Shown here piece after piece: positions 33,812 through 42,121 of a DNA stretch of 64,000 nucleotides (positions within the stretch are counted from its first letter, which is position 1; each line of letters opens with the position of its first letter). The notes under the pieces are model-generated. The model was not told where the DNA came from. It saw only the letters and a list, made by a program, of their open reading frames with translations, and did not search any database. Position numbers and translations under genes: made by a program. This DNA comes from Dongia_A sp039808885 (GTDB taxonomy: Bacteria > Pseudomonadota > Alphaproteobacteria > Dongiales > Dongiaceae): NCBI GenBank assembly GCA_039808885.1, contig JBDHTX010000005.1, positions 121,958-185,957 of the forward strand, in the 5' to 3' direction.

Positions 33812-33856
33812 GTAATCCCCGGCAATGTGATCCCCGGCATTGTGATCCCCGTCACA
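33812..33856 (+). repeat. 15-bp tandem repeat, three copies
   Basis: Units GTAATCCCCGGCAAT, GTGATCCCCGGCATT and GTGATCCCCGTCACA follow each other without gaps in the leader of the PilZ-like gene. They are imperfect, differing at a few positions, so they are older than the exact repeats elsewhere. Confidence 0.7.
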
Positions 33857-33978
33857 CTCGCCCCGGAACGCATTGGCGCGGCAAGCGTTTTGGCGGTGTA
33901 GTAGGCCGTCCGGCCGGGTTGCCGGCCGTGATTGCCTACCGAGGCGGCTAACCACTTGGTAACCTTGAAGAGGCAATA

Positions 33979-34386
33979 GTGGACGGCAGTTCAGACCTTC
34001 CAAGGCGCAGCGACGCTTATACGGTGATGTCGCCCGAAACCCTGACCACCGCGCCAGCCGGGCGCGTCAAACTCGGCAATATTCATGTGATGATCGACGG
34101 CAAGCCGCACGACATCGTCAACATGAACATCGTCGACGTTCTGGTCGCCGGCGCTCCCGATTGGATCGCGCCCCGGCAGAAGATCGAATTCTCCTTCGTC
34201 ATCACCGTCGACGAGCATCCGCGCCCGCTGCCGACCTATGGCGTGGTGGTGCGCAACGACGACAAGGGGCTGGAGATCCGCTACAACGCGCCGGCCTTGC
34301 GCTGGCGCGACATCCTGGCGCATCTGATCGCCGACGATGCCCGGCACGCCACCGCCAAGGTCGCGGCCGGCGGCAAGAAGCGCTAG
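33979..34386 (+). CDS. PilZ-like small protein
   Basis: This 135-residue soluble protein reads like a divergent PilZ beta-barrel: RVKLGNIHVMIDGKPHDIVNMNIVDVLVAGAPDWIAPRQKIEFSFVI and then YGVVVRNDDKGLEIRYN. PilZ proteins bind cyclic-di-GMP through RxxxR and (D/N)xSxxG; here NMNIVDVLVAGA is a degenerate version and no clear RxxxR precedes it, so binding is doubtful. The start is GTG 33979 with GAAGAGG upstream, or ATG 34027. It lies opposite a chemoreceptor gene, ending at a shared terminator, so a role in motility is possible. Confidence 0.6.
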   Translation: MDGSSDLPRRSDAYTVMSPETLTTAPAGRVKLGNIHVMIDGKPHDIVNMNIVDVLVAGAPDWIAPRQKIEFSFVITVDEHPRPLPTYGVVVRNDDKGLEIRYNAPALRWRDILAHLIADDARHATAKVAAGGKKR

Positions 34387-34415
34387 GCGCCCGCCGCCGC
34401 AGCAAGGCGCATAGA

Positions 34416-34451
34416 TCAAAAAAGAACGGCGCGCCTGGCAGGCGCGCCGTT
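34416..34451 (-). terminator. Terminator of the globin-coupled chemoreceptor gene
   Basis: AACGGCGCGCC-TGGCA-GGCGCGCCGTT forms an 11-bp stem with a 5-base loop. On the minus strand it is followed by CTTTTTTG, so it terminates the chemoreceptor transcript. On the plus strand the tail is TGTCG, so it is weaker for the PilZ-like gene. Confidence 0.85.
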
Positions 34452-34476
34452 TGTCGTTGCGAAGGGCTGGACGGCG

Positions 34477-35838
34477 TCAGGCGGCGGTCACTTCCTGGAA
34501 GAAGCGCTTCACCTCGTCCTTCAGGCCGTTCATCTGCTCGCCCAGGCTGCCGCTGCTGCCGCGCAGCTGCTGCGCCGCCGCCCCGGTGCTCTGCGCCGCG
34601 TCGCTGACCAGCACGATGTTGCCGGACACCGATTCGGTGCTGTTGGCGGCTTCCTGCACGTTGCGCGCGATCTCCTGGGTGGCGGCACCCTGCTCCTCCA
34701 CCGCCGCGGCGATGGTGGTGGCGATCTCGCTGACCTCGGAGATGGTGTGGCTGATGCCCTCGATCATCGAGACCGATTTCTTGGTCTCTTCCTGGATCGA
34801 CTGGATCTGCGCGCTGATGTCCTCGGTCGCCTTGGCGGTCTGGTTGGCGAGGTTCTTCACCTCGGAAGCGACCACGGCGAAGCCCTTGCCGGCCTCGCCG
34901 GCGCGCGCCGCCTCGATGGTGGCGTTGAGCGCCAGCAGGTTGGTCTGCCCGGCGATGTCGCTGATCAGGCGCACCACGTCGCCGATCTTCTCCGCCGCCT
35001 GGGCCAGGCCCTGGACCGAGGTGTTGGTCTGATGCGCCTCGTCCACCGCGCGCGCGGTGATGCGGGTGGATTGCTGGACCTGGTTGCTGATCTCGGTGAT
35101 CGAGGACGACAGCTCCTCGGCCGCCGCGGCCACCGCATGGACGTTGGAGGTCGCCGTCTGCGCCGCGGTGGAGACCTGCGCCACCTGCTTGGCGGAAACT
35201 TCCGCCGTGTCGTTCAGGCTGCTGGCGGTGGATTGCAGCTCCCTGGTCGCGCTGTCGACGGCGCCCAGCGTCTTTTCCATCACGTTGCCGAACTGGTCGA
35301 CCGCCGCGGTGACCTTCTTCTGCCGCTCGGCGCGTTCGTTCAGCATGGCTTCCTGGTAGACGGAGATGGCGAAATCCATGTCGAGCATGACGACGGAGAC
35401 CACCGCCTTGCTGAGTTCGCCGGTCTTTTCCGGCGACCACTTGTGATGCCTGGCGACCAGCTTCAGCAGGTGGCCGAGCACCAGGTTGTAGCCGCCGATA
35501 TACCAGCGCGGCTCCAGGCCGATGCGATTATGCGTCAGGCCGATGGTGCGCACGGAATTGACGTAGTCGTCGTCGAAGCGGGCGTCGAACAGCTTGGCCC
35601 AGTGCCTTTGCTGGGCGCCCTTCAGCCGCGCGCTCTGCGTGCCGATCAGTTTCGCCAGCGCCGGTACCGACACACCGAAGTTGTAGAAGTCTTCGAGAAT
35701 GGTGGGCAGGGCCTTCTCGACCACCGGCCAGAATTCGCGCAGCAGCTTGCCGGTCTCCGGCGTGATGCGCATGAACTGGATGCGGCCGTCGCGGTCCACA
35801 CCCGTCTCGGTTTGTGATCCTGATTTCATCATATTCAC
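34477..35838 (-). CDS. Soluble globin-coupled chemoreceptor (HemAT-like)
   Basis: This 453-residue protein has an N-terminal globin-sensor domain (about 20-170) and a C-terminal chemoreceptor signalling domain (about 190-440) with the hairpin tip QTNLLALNATIEAARAGEAG. The globin part has the proximal His in GLTHNRIGLEPRWYIGGY (H103) and a Tyr in EDFYNFG that may serve as the distal residue. There are no membrane segments, so it senses dissolved O2 (or NO/CO) in the cytosol and signals to CheA, as HemAT does in aerotaxis. GTG 35838 has AGGGGG six bases upstream; ATG 35832/35829 are alternatives. It reads away from the FNR-box region. Confidence 0.93.
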   Translation of the reverse strand: MNMMKSGSQTETGVDRDGRIQFMRITPETGKLLREFWPVVEKALPTILEDFYNFGVSVPALAKLIGTQSARLKGAQQRHWAKLFDARFDDDYVNSVRTIGLTHNRIGLEPRWYIGGYNLVLGHLLKLVARHHKWSPEKTGELSKAVVSVVMLDMDFAISVYQEAMLNERAERQKKVTAAVDQFGNVMEKTLGAVDSATRELQSTASSLNDTAEVSAKQVAQVSTAAQTATSNVHAVAAAAEELSSSITEISNQVQQSTRITARAVDEAHQTNTSVQGLAQAAEKIGDVVRLISDIAGQTNLLALNATIEAARAGEAGKGFAVVASEVKNLANQTAKATEDISAQIQSIQEETKKSVSMIEGISHTISEVSEIATTIAAAVEEQGAATQEIARNVQEAANSTESVSGNIVLVSDAAQSTGAAAQQLRGSSGSLGEQMNGLKDEVKRFFQEVTAA

Positions 35839-36972
35839 CGTATTCCCCCTTCTTGCAGATGCGATGCGTGGCGGGAGCGTATCTCCCTGGCCGCAGCGGA
35901 TCGCCGGGGCACGTTAGGGCGATCGCCGTGAATAGGTGGTTAAAAGTATTGAATAGATGAAGTCTGATTCCGAATACTCTAGGTAATACGACAGTATAAT
36001 TTCGGCTATGCCAGCTGTATCTAAAGTTGCGGTTCGGGAAGGATCCGGAGTATCTCCATTCCAATCTGTCTATAACGATTCCTTATATCATCGCCCGTTG
36101 TATTTCGCAGTCCGTTGAAATCGCTCAGATCCCGGAAGGCTCATGGATCCCACGCTCATTTTCGATCTTCATGAAGACATTGCCGGCATCGCGGCGACCT
36201 GCTGCGTCGGAGACCAGGCGCAGACGTCCCCGGCGCGCACTATCCTTAAGAACAGGGAGCATCAAGGCCACATGATCGATCGATAACAAGCCGAGGGCCT
36301 CGATTGGGACTCTTCCGATTGGCTTTTGCCATCTGCTCCGCCGCGCGGCCGCGTTCCCTGGTCGACAGCGAGATGCGCGCGGCACTCGGCGCCGCTTCCG
36401 ACAGCGCCGGCGAATGGCCGCGGGCGAGGACATTTCCGCACGTTCACGGATTGGCGCAGCCGGGATCGTCGCCTGGCGCGCGCACCGCCTGTCTTTGCGG
36501 CCGGCCGGAATCGCGCCAAATGAATCCTGTGAGGCGAATGCTGTGGGGCGGCCGTCACGTGGGGAAGAAGCGCTTCGCCTTCTCCTTCGGGCCACTCACC
36601 CGCTCGCCCTGGCAGGGCCAAGCACGGCCAGCTGCGCCGCCCCTGTGCGCCTGCAGATACTGAAATAGTAAAACGAAATGTGACGGCTTCACCGGGACGC
36701 TGCCGTCCGACATCTCGCCCTAGCAGCCTTGACCCATTGGGTAAATTCCCATTGCCGTTTGAAATGGAAATTGACATCTAAGTAATGCAATCGCGGAAGT
36801 CAGGAATGCGAAGCGCTTTTCTTGATCCAGATCAAGAAATGCACCTTGTACGGAAGTATAGGGGAAAAGATTTCTGGCGATTACGGCCCTTTAATTACGC
36901 GCCCTGAGGATTCCCTTAACCCCTGCTGCCTAACGTGGCTTCCCTGCGCCCGCTACGAGGGGATCCCAGGGA
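35839..36972. other. 1.1-kb region without a convincing gene
   Basis: This divergent gap holds no open frame I would call a gene. The part at about 35935-36125 is clearly AT-richer than the rest of the window. The middle, 36260-36700, has GC-rich open frames on both strands (up to about 170 codons) with odd composition (Arg/Pro/Ala-rich) and no recognisable motif. The right end carries the FNR-type box and promoter of the carbonic anhydrase gene. Decayed genes are possible. Confidence 0.6.
36822..36835. promoter_or_regulatory. FNR/FixK-type box upstream of carbonic anhydrase
   Basis: TTGATCCAGATCAA is a perfect match to the anaerobox consensus TTGAT-N4-ATCAA. A TATAGG -10-like element at 36857-36862 places the likely transcript start near 36869, about 41 bases from the box centre. 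This is the spacing of class II FNR-type activation. Confidence 0.72.
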
Positions 36973-37767
36973 ATGTCAGGTAGATTGACTCTGTCACGCC
37001 GCAAGCTGCTGTCGCACGCCATCGCGGGCGTCGCCTGTCCGGTTTGCGCTGGGCTGATCGGGAGCGGGCTCGCCCGCGCCGAAACCGGCCATGGAACGCA
37101 TTGGACCTATGAGGGCGAGGCCGGGCCGGAGCATTGGGGGCAACTCTCCGCCGATTTCAAGGTCTGCGAGCTGGGCGTGCAGCAGACTCCGATCGACATC
37201 CATGGCGGTACGCGGGCGGAGCTCTCGGGCGTGACCCCCAGCTTCAATCCGATGCCGCTGAAGATCCTCAACAACGGCCACACCATCCAGGCGAATTGCG
37301 AGCCGGGCTCGCGCACCGTCATCAATGGCGAGGCCTACGACCTGCTGCAGTTCCACTTCCATCACCCGAGCGAGCATCTGCTCTCCGGCAAGGCCTTCGA
37401 CCTCGAGCTGCACTTCGTGCACAAGTCCAAGGCGGGCCAGCTGGCCGTTCTGGGCGTCTTCATCCGGCCGGGCGCTGAGAACGCCGCCTTGCAGCCGATC
37501 TGGGCGGCAATGCCCAAGGAGGCGGGCGACGAGCAGGCGATCGGCACGACCATCACGCCCGGCGACCTGCTACCCGGCGAGCGCGGCTTCTTCCGCTACG
37601 CGGGTTCGCTCACCACGCCGCCCTGCTCCGAGGGCGTGCTGTGGACCGTCTTCAAGCAACCGATCGAGGCTTCTCCGGCGCAGATCCGCCAGTTCGCGGA
37701 GCTGTTCCCGATGAACGCCCGGCCGGTCATGCCGCTCAACCGGCGCTTCCTGCTCGAATCACTCTGA
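36973..37767 (+). CDS. Exported alpha-type carbonic anhydrase
   Basis: This 264-residue protein has a twin-arginine signal (LSRRKLLSHAIAGVA, residues 7-21). The catalytic domain has the alpha-CA zinc ligands H128 and H130 in LLQFHFHHPSEH and H147 in LELHFVHK, and the CO2-pocket segment GSLTTPPCSEGVLWTV. Cys65 and the Cys of TPPCSEG form the usual disulfide pair, consistent with the periplasm. It interconverts CO2 and bicarbonate there. An FNR-type box lies about 140 bp upstream and a chemoreceptor follows 24 bp downstream, so both may be expressed when oxygen is low. The protein probably exits folded through Tat. Confidence 0.93.
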   Translation: MSGRLTLSRRKLLSHAIAGVACPVCAGLIGSGLARAETGHGTHWTYEGEAGPEHWGQLSADFKVCELGVQQTPIDIHGGTRAELSGVTPSFNPMPLKILNNGHTIQANCEPGSRTVINGEAYDLLQFHFHHPSEHLLSGKAFDLELHFVHKSKAGQLAVLGVFIRPGAENAALQPIWAAMPKEAGDEQAIGTTITPGDLLPGERGFFRYAGSLTTPPCSEGVLWTVFKQPIEASPAQIRQFAELFPMNARPVMPLNRRFLLESL

Positions 37768-37791
37768 TCCACTCAGTCGGGATATCGAAAA

Positions 37792-39807
37792 ATGCTCGCT
37801 TTCATTGGCAATCTGAAGGTCCGCACCAAGATCTTCCTCGGCTTCGGCGTCCTGCTGGCGATCCTGGCGATCGTCGGCGGCACCAGCATCGTCTCCTTCT
37901 CCATCACGTCGTCGATGTTCCACGACTACGAGGAACTGGGGAACCTGGCCACCATGACGCAGAAGATCGAGCGCGACCTGGCCGAGCTCGATCAGCATGT
38001 CGGGCAATATGCCGCCAACGGCGCCGCGGAGGACCGCGAGACCGTGCAGAAAATGCAGGAACAGATCACCGGCCTCCTTCAACAGGCGTCGGAGCTGGCG
38101 CGCACCGACCAGGAGCGCGCGGACATCAAGAGCATCGGCGAGCACTTCACCGCGATCAGCGCCGGCTTCGAGAAGGCGGTCAAGATCGAGGAGCAGCGGG
38201 TGAAGCTCGCCGCCGACGTCCTGGATGCGGCCGGGCCGAAACTGGCGCAGGAGCTGGAGGCAATCGCCGCCGCCGCCGCCAAGGACGGCAACAGCAGCGC
38301 GGTGATCCTGGCGAATGCCGCGCTCTATGAGACCATGAAGGCGCGGCTCGGCGCGAATCTGCTGCTGGCCCGGCGCAAGAAGAGTGCCGCCGAGGAAACC
38401 CAGGCGGCTTTCGAGGAAATGGCGAAGGCCCTGGCGCAGCTCGAGAAGGTGACCGGCGGCGCGGCCTATCAGGCCGAGGTCGCGGATGCCAAGACCCTCG
38501 GCACGCAGTACGAGGAGGCCTTCAAGGAAGGCGAGAAGCTGGACGAGGAATTCGCCACGCTGCTGGAGACCCAGATCGTGAAGGCGAGCGACGAGGCGAT
38601 CTCGGAAGCCGAGACGGTCATGGGCGAGGTGGCGCAGAGCGAAAGCGAGGACGCCGACGAGCTCTCCACCACCATCGACGCCACGGAGATCCTGATCGTC
38701 GTGCTGAGCCTGGCCGCCTTTGGCTTCGGCATGGCGGTGGCATGGCTGTCCGGCCGCTCGATCTCCAACCCGGTCATCGAGATGACCTCGGCGATGCGCA
38801 CGCTCGCCGCGGGCGACACCAGCGCCGACGTCCCGGCGCGGGGCCGCAAGGACGAGATCGGCGAGATGGCGGGCGCGGTCCAGATCTTCAAGGACAACAT
38901 GATCGAGGGCAACCGCCTGCGCGCCGAGCAGGCCAAGGAACAGGAAGCCAAGGAACGCCGGCAGAAGGCCGTCGACGCGGCCATCGCCCGGTTCGAGGCC
39001 AAGATGTCGGAGGCGGTGAAGATCGTCGCCTCCGCCTCGACCGAGCTGCAGGCCTCGGCCCAGGCGTTGAGCTCGACCGCCGAGGAAACCTCGAAGCAGT
39101 CGGGCGCCGTTGCGGCCGCGGCCGAGCAGGCTTCCGCCAACGTGCAGACGGTGGCGGCGGCGGCGGAGGAACTCACCTCCTCGGTCGGCGAGATCTCGCG
39201 CCAGGTCGGCACCTCCACCCAGATCACCGCCCGCGCGGTGACCGATGCCGAGCGCACCAACTCCCAGGTGAACGCGCTCGACGATGCGGCCAAGCGGATC
39301 AGCGACGTGGTCCGCCTGATCAACGACATCGCCGGGCAGACCAACCTGCTGGCGCTCAACGCCACCATCGAGGCGGCGCGCGCCGGCGAGGCCGGCAAGG
39401 GCTTCGCCGTGGTCGCCTCCGAGGTGAAGAACCTCGCCAACCAGACCGCCAAGGCGACCGAGGACATCAGCGCGCAGATTTCCTCCATCCAGTCCGCGAC
39501 GCAGGATTCGGTGGCGGCGATCAAGGGCATCGGCTCGACCATCACCGAGATCAGCAGCATCTCGGCGGCCATCGCCGCCGCGGTGGAGGAGCAGGCGGCC
39601 GCGACCTCGGAGATCGCCCGCAACGTCCAGGAAGCGGCGACCGGCACCAGCGAGGTCACCAGCAACATCGCCACCGTGAACCAGGCGGCGAGCGAGACGG
39701 GCACCGCCGCGACCCAGGTGCTGGGCGCCGCCGGCGAGTTGTCGACCCAGGCGGCCGTGCTGCGGCAGGAATTCGACGAGTTCGTCACCTCCATCCGCGC
39801 CGCCTGA
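37792..39807 (+). CDS. Transmembrane chemoreceptor with helical bimodular (HBM) sensor
   Basis: This 671-residue methyl-accepting protein has TM1 at about 13-37, a long helical periplasmic sensor (about 38-300) of the HBM type, TM2 at about 303-325, HAMP at about 325-380 and a signalling domain at about 410-660, with tip QTNLLALNATIEAARAGEAG. HBM receptors studied elsewhere sense small organic acids, but the ligand here is unknown. It starts 24 bp after the carbonic anhydrase gene, so it is probably in the same FNR-box transcript. The signalling tip is nearly identical to that of the globin receptor upstream, so both likely reach the same CheA/CheW array. Confidence 0.93.
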   Translation: MLAFIGNLKVRTKIFLGFGVLLAILAIVGGTSIVSFSITSSMFHDYEELGNLATMTQKIERDLAELDQHVGQYAANGAAEDRETVQKMQEQITGLLQQASELARTDQERADIKSIGEHFTAISAGFEKAVKIEEQRVKLAADVLDAAGPKLAQELEAIAAAAAKDGNSSAVILANAALYETMKARLGANLLLARRKKSAAEETQAAFEEMAKALAQLEKVTGGAAYQAEVADAKTLGTQYEEAFKEGEKLDEEFATLLETQIVKASDEAISEAETVMGEVAQSESEDADELSTTIDATEILIVVLSLAAFGFGMAVAWLSGRSISNPVIEMTSAMRTLAAGDTSADVPARGRKDEIGEMAGAVQIFKDNMIEGNRLRAEQAKEQEAKERRQKAVDAAIARFEAKMSEAVKIVASASTELQASAQALSSTAEETSKQSGAVAAAAEQASANVQTVAAAAEELTSSVGEISRQVGTSTQITARAVTDAERTNSQVNALDDAAKRISDVVRLINDIAGQTNLLALNATIEAARAGEAGKGFAVVASEVKNLANQTAKATEDISAQISSIQSATQDSVAAIKGIGSTITEISSISAAIAAAVEEQAAATSEIARNVQEAATGTSEVTSNIATVNQAASETGTAATQVLGAAGELSTQAAVLRQEFDEFVTSIRAA

Positions 39808-39826
39808 TCGTCGCATACCGGGAGTC

Positions 39827-39860
39827 GGAACGGCCGGCGCCTTGCGGTGCCGGCCGTTCC
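39827..39860 (+). terminator. Hairpin after the HBM chemoreceptor gene
   Basis: GGAACGGCCGGC pairs with GCCGGCCGTTCC over 12 bp around a 10-base loop, followed by TGTTCGG. The stem is strong but the T-tail is short. The next 160 bp up to cfa show no gene. Confidence 0.6.
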
Positions 39861-40023
39861 TGTTCGGGCGCGCGCGGGGCCACGATTGGGACGGTGGATG
39901 CGTCGCGGTCCCGGCGACGGCAAGTGCGCGTAGGAGCGCCAGCGCGCGAGCGGCGGGACCCAGTGCGCGAACTGGAAAAGCCGCGTTCGAGCACCCTGAG
40001 GGCGATTTCCCTCCGCGCGCCGC

Positions 40024-41271
40024 CTACTCCGCCGCGCGGTCCTTGCCCGATCCGGCCCGGCTGGCCACCCCCGCGGCGCGGCCGCGTTCCCAGTCGACCA
40101 TGTAGTCGCGGGTCAGCGGCACGTTGCGGATGCCGCGCGACATCTGCATCTGGAACACCATGTTGTAGTCGTGGCGGAACGACAATTCGCTGCCGATCAG
40201 GTAGAACTCCCACATCCGGCAGAAGCGCTCGTCATAGAGCCGCGCGATCTCGGCGCGGTTGCGCTCGAAGTTCTCGCGCCAGCAGCGCAGGGTCTCGGCA
40301 TAGTGCAGCCGCAGCACCTCGATGTCGGTGATCCACAGCGAGGTGCGCTCGACCACCGGCACCACTTCGGAGAGCGCCGGCGAATACCCGCCGGGGAAGA
40401 TGTATTTGCGCAGCCACGGATTGGTGAAGCCTGGACCGTCGCGCCGGCCGATGGCGTGCAACAGCGCGACGCCGGTGGGCTTGAGCAGGCGCTCCACCTG
40501 GGTGAAGAATTCCGGGTAGTGCTTGACGCCGACATGCTCGAACATGCCGACCGAGACGATGCGGTCGTATTCCGAGGTCTCCAGGCGGTAATCCTGCAGC
40601 TTGAAGGTGACCTTGTGGGCGAGACCGGCGGCCTTGGCGCGGCTCTGCGCCACCTCGAACTGCTCCTTGGAGAGCGTGACGCCGACCACCTCGACGTCCT
40701 CCTGCGTGGCCAGGTGGAGGGCGAGCCCGCCCCAGCCGCAGCCGATGTCGAGCACCCGCTGGCCCGGCTGCAGCAGCAGCTTGCCGGCGATGTGGCGCAT
40801 CTTGGCCTGCTGCGCCTCGGCCAGGGTCGCTTCCGGCCTTGGGAAATAGGCGCAGGAATACTGCATGCTCTCGTCGAGGAAGAGCTCGAACAGCCGGCGC
40901 GACAGGTCGTAGTGATGCGCGACATGGGTGCGCGCCAGGCCCACCGGATTGTGCTGGTGCCACCAGCGCGCGACCCGGAGGAATCCCGAAACCAGCTTCT
41001 GCCAGACGACGCCCTGCAGCGGGCCGGCATTGGCCATGCCGATATCGATGAGGTCGTAGAGCGTCCCGCCCTCGATGGTCAGCTTGCCGTCCATGTAGGC
41101 TTCGCCGACCTTGAGCCAGGGATTGAGGCCCAAGGCGCGGTCGGTGGCGGCGTCGGCGACGCGCAACGTGACGTGCGGCTCTCCCGCTCCGAAGGTCTGT
41201 GCGCGGCCGCGGTGGTCGATGAGCGTGACCCGGCCATGCCGGATGCCATGCGCCAGCAAGCGATCGAACAT
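40024..41271 (-). CDS. cfa: Cyclopropane-fatty-acyl-phospholipid synthase
   Basis: This 415-residue enzyme methylenates cis double bonds of membrane phospholipids, using SAM. Motifs: VLDIGCGWGGLALHLA (SAM), GVTLSKEQFEVA, MFEHVGVKHYPEFF (active-site region with bicarbonate-binding residues) and FPGGYSPALSEV. The N-terminal lipid-binding part (YMDGKLTIEGG) is present. ATG 41271 is preferred over GTG 41319 because GGGAG precedes it. An Irr-type box lies about 85 bp upstream, shared with the divergent DUF3047 gene. Membrane-associated cytosolic enzyme. Confidence 0.93.
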   Translation of the reverse strand: MFDRLLAHGIRHGRVTLIDHRGRAQTFGAGEPHVTLRVADAATDRALGLNPWLKVGEAYMDGKLTIEGGTLYDLIDIGMANAGPLQGVVWQKLVSGFLRVARWWHQHNPVGLARTHVAHHYDLSRRLFELFLDESMQYSCAYFPRPEATLAEAQQAKMRHIAGKLLLQPGQRVLDIGCGWGGLALHLATQEDVEVVGVTLSKEQFEVAQSRAKAAGLAHKVTFKLQDYRLETSEYDRIVSVGMFEHVGVKHYPEFFTQVERLLKPTGVALLHAIGRRDGPGFTNPWLRKYIFPGGYSPALSEVVPVVERTSLWITDIEVLRLHYAETLRCWRENFERNRAEIARLYDERFCRMWEFYLIGSELSFRHDYNMVFQMQMSRGIRNVPLTRDYMVDWERGRAAGVASRAGSGKDRAAE

Positions 41272-41353
41272 GCCCCGTACTCCCGTCCCGTGACCGGTGA
41301 TCTCTTCCGGCAGAAACACGGCTTGACCGGAATGTGATCCCGTTCCCCTTGCG

Positions 41354-41370
41354 TTTAGAATTAGTCTAAG
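41354..41370. promoter_or_regulatory. Irr box (ICE) candidate between cfa and DUF3047 gene
   Basis: TTTAGAATTAGTCTAAG matches TTTRGAAYNRTTCYAAA at 15 of 17 positions. It lies four bases before the predicted GTG start of the DUF3047 gene and about 85 bp before cfa, so it could control either. Confidence 0.55.
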
Positions 41371-41374
41371 AAAC

Positions 41375-42121
41375 GTGAACCAGTGTCGTCAACAACCTCG
41401 GCCAATCGAGCCTTCCCCGCGTTTTATTGCGCTGCGGGACCGTTCTCTCGCGTTTGCGGCCCTGCTCCTGGTGGCTGGCGCCGCGCCTTGGCACGGTATC
41501 TTGTCATACGCGGAGGCGGCGGTGACGGAGGCGGCCCTGGCGCGTTTCTCCGCGGGCGAACTGGCGGGCTGGGAGGAGCATTCCTTCGCCGGCCAGACGC
41601 GCTACCGCCTGGAGCCGGACGGGGCTGCCACCGCGCTGCATGCGACCGCCAGCGGCACCGCGTCGGTGCTGTGCCGCGAAACCGAGATCGATCTCGCCAG
41701 CCTGCCGGTGGCGATGTGGCGCTGGCGCCTGGACCGCGCGCCGGTCCGCGGCGACGAGCGCAGCCGCGCCGGCGACGACCAGGGCCTGCGCGTCAGCTTC
41801 CTGCATCGCGACGGCTTCCTGCCCGGCTCGGTCATCGCCATCCAATATGTCTGGTCGCAAGGCGAGGCTCAGGGCGCCGCCTGGCCAAACGCCTTCAGCC
41901 CGCAGGCCTATGAACTGGCGGCGGAGAGCGGCCCGGCGCGGCCGGGCGATTGGGTGGCGGAACGGCGCAATCTGCGCGAGGATTTCCGGCGCATCTTCAA
42001 GCGCGACATCGACCGGGTGGACGGCGTCTGCGTGATGACGGATGGCGACCAGACCGGCGGCTTGGTAGAAGGCTGGTATGGAGATATCGGCATGACGACG
42101 TTGCAGGGCGTGGCGCCATGA
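41375..42121 (+). CDS. DUF3047 exported protein
   Basis: This 248-residue protein has a hydrophobic N-terminal segment (SLAFAALLLVAGAAPW) and a mature domain that I place in DUF3047: GWEEHSFAGQTRYRLEPDGAATALHATASG, WRWRLDRAPVRGDER...DDQGLRVSFL and VCVMTDGDQTGG. The domain looks like a beta-sandwich. No activity is known for the family. It starts at GTG 41375 with only a weak ribosome binding site, and its stop overlaps the next gene (ATGA). An Irr-like box sits just before the start. Probably periplasmic. Confidence 0.75.
   Translation: MNQCRQQPRPIEPSPRFIALRDRSLAFAALLLVAGAAPWHGILSYAEAAVTEAALARFSAGELAGWEEHSFAGQTRYRLEPDGAATALHATASGTASVLCRETEIDLASLPVAMWRWRLDRAPVRGDERSRAGDDQGLRVSFLHRDGFLPGSVIAIQYVWSQGEAQGAAWPNAFSPQAYELAAESGPARPGDWVAERRNLREDFRRIFKRDIDRVDGVCVMTDGDQTGGLVEGWYGDIGMTTLQGVAP

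Noticed and set aside
33812..33856. Three 15-bp direct repeats as a possible CRISPR or iteron origin
   Set aside because: Units are contiguous without spacers, and there is no Rep protein or other replication gene nearby. A simple tandem duplication explains them.
33948..33962. CTAA-N7-GTAA resembling a CtrA half-site pair before the PilZ-like gene
   Set aside because: Each half has a mismatch to TTAA and the site lies only 16 bases from the start codon, so a functional CtrA site is unlikely without other evidence.
36262..36777. A 171-codon minus frame, and plus frames of 82 and 119 codons, in the 35.8-37.0 kb gap
   Set aside because: No motifs, Arg/Pro-rich composition, no ribosome binding site and mutual overlap. 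More consistent with non-coding GC-rich DNA.
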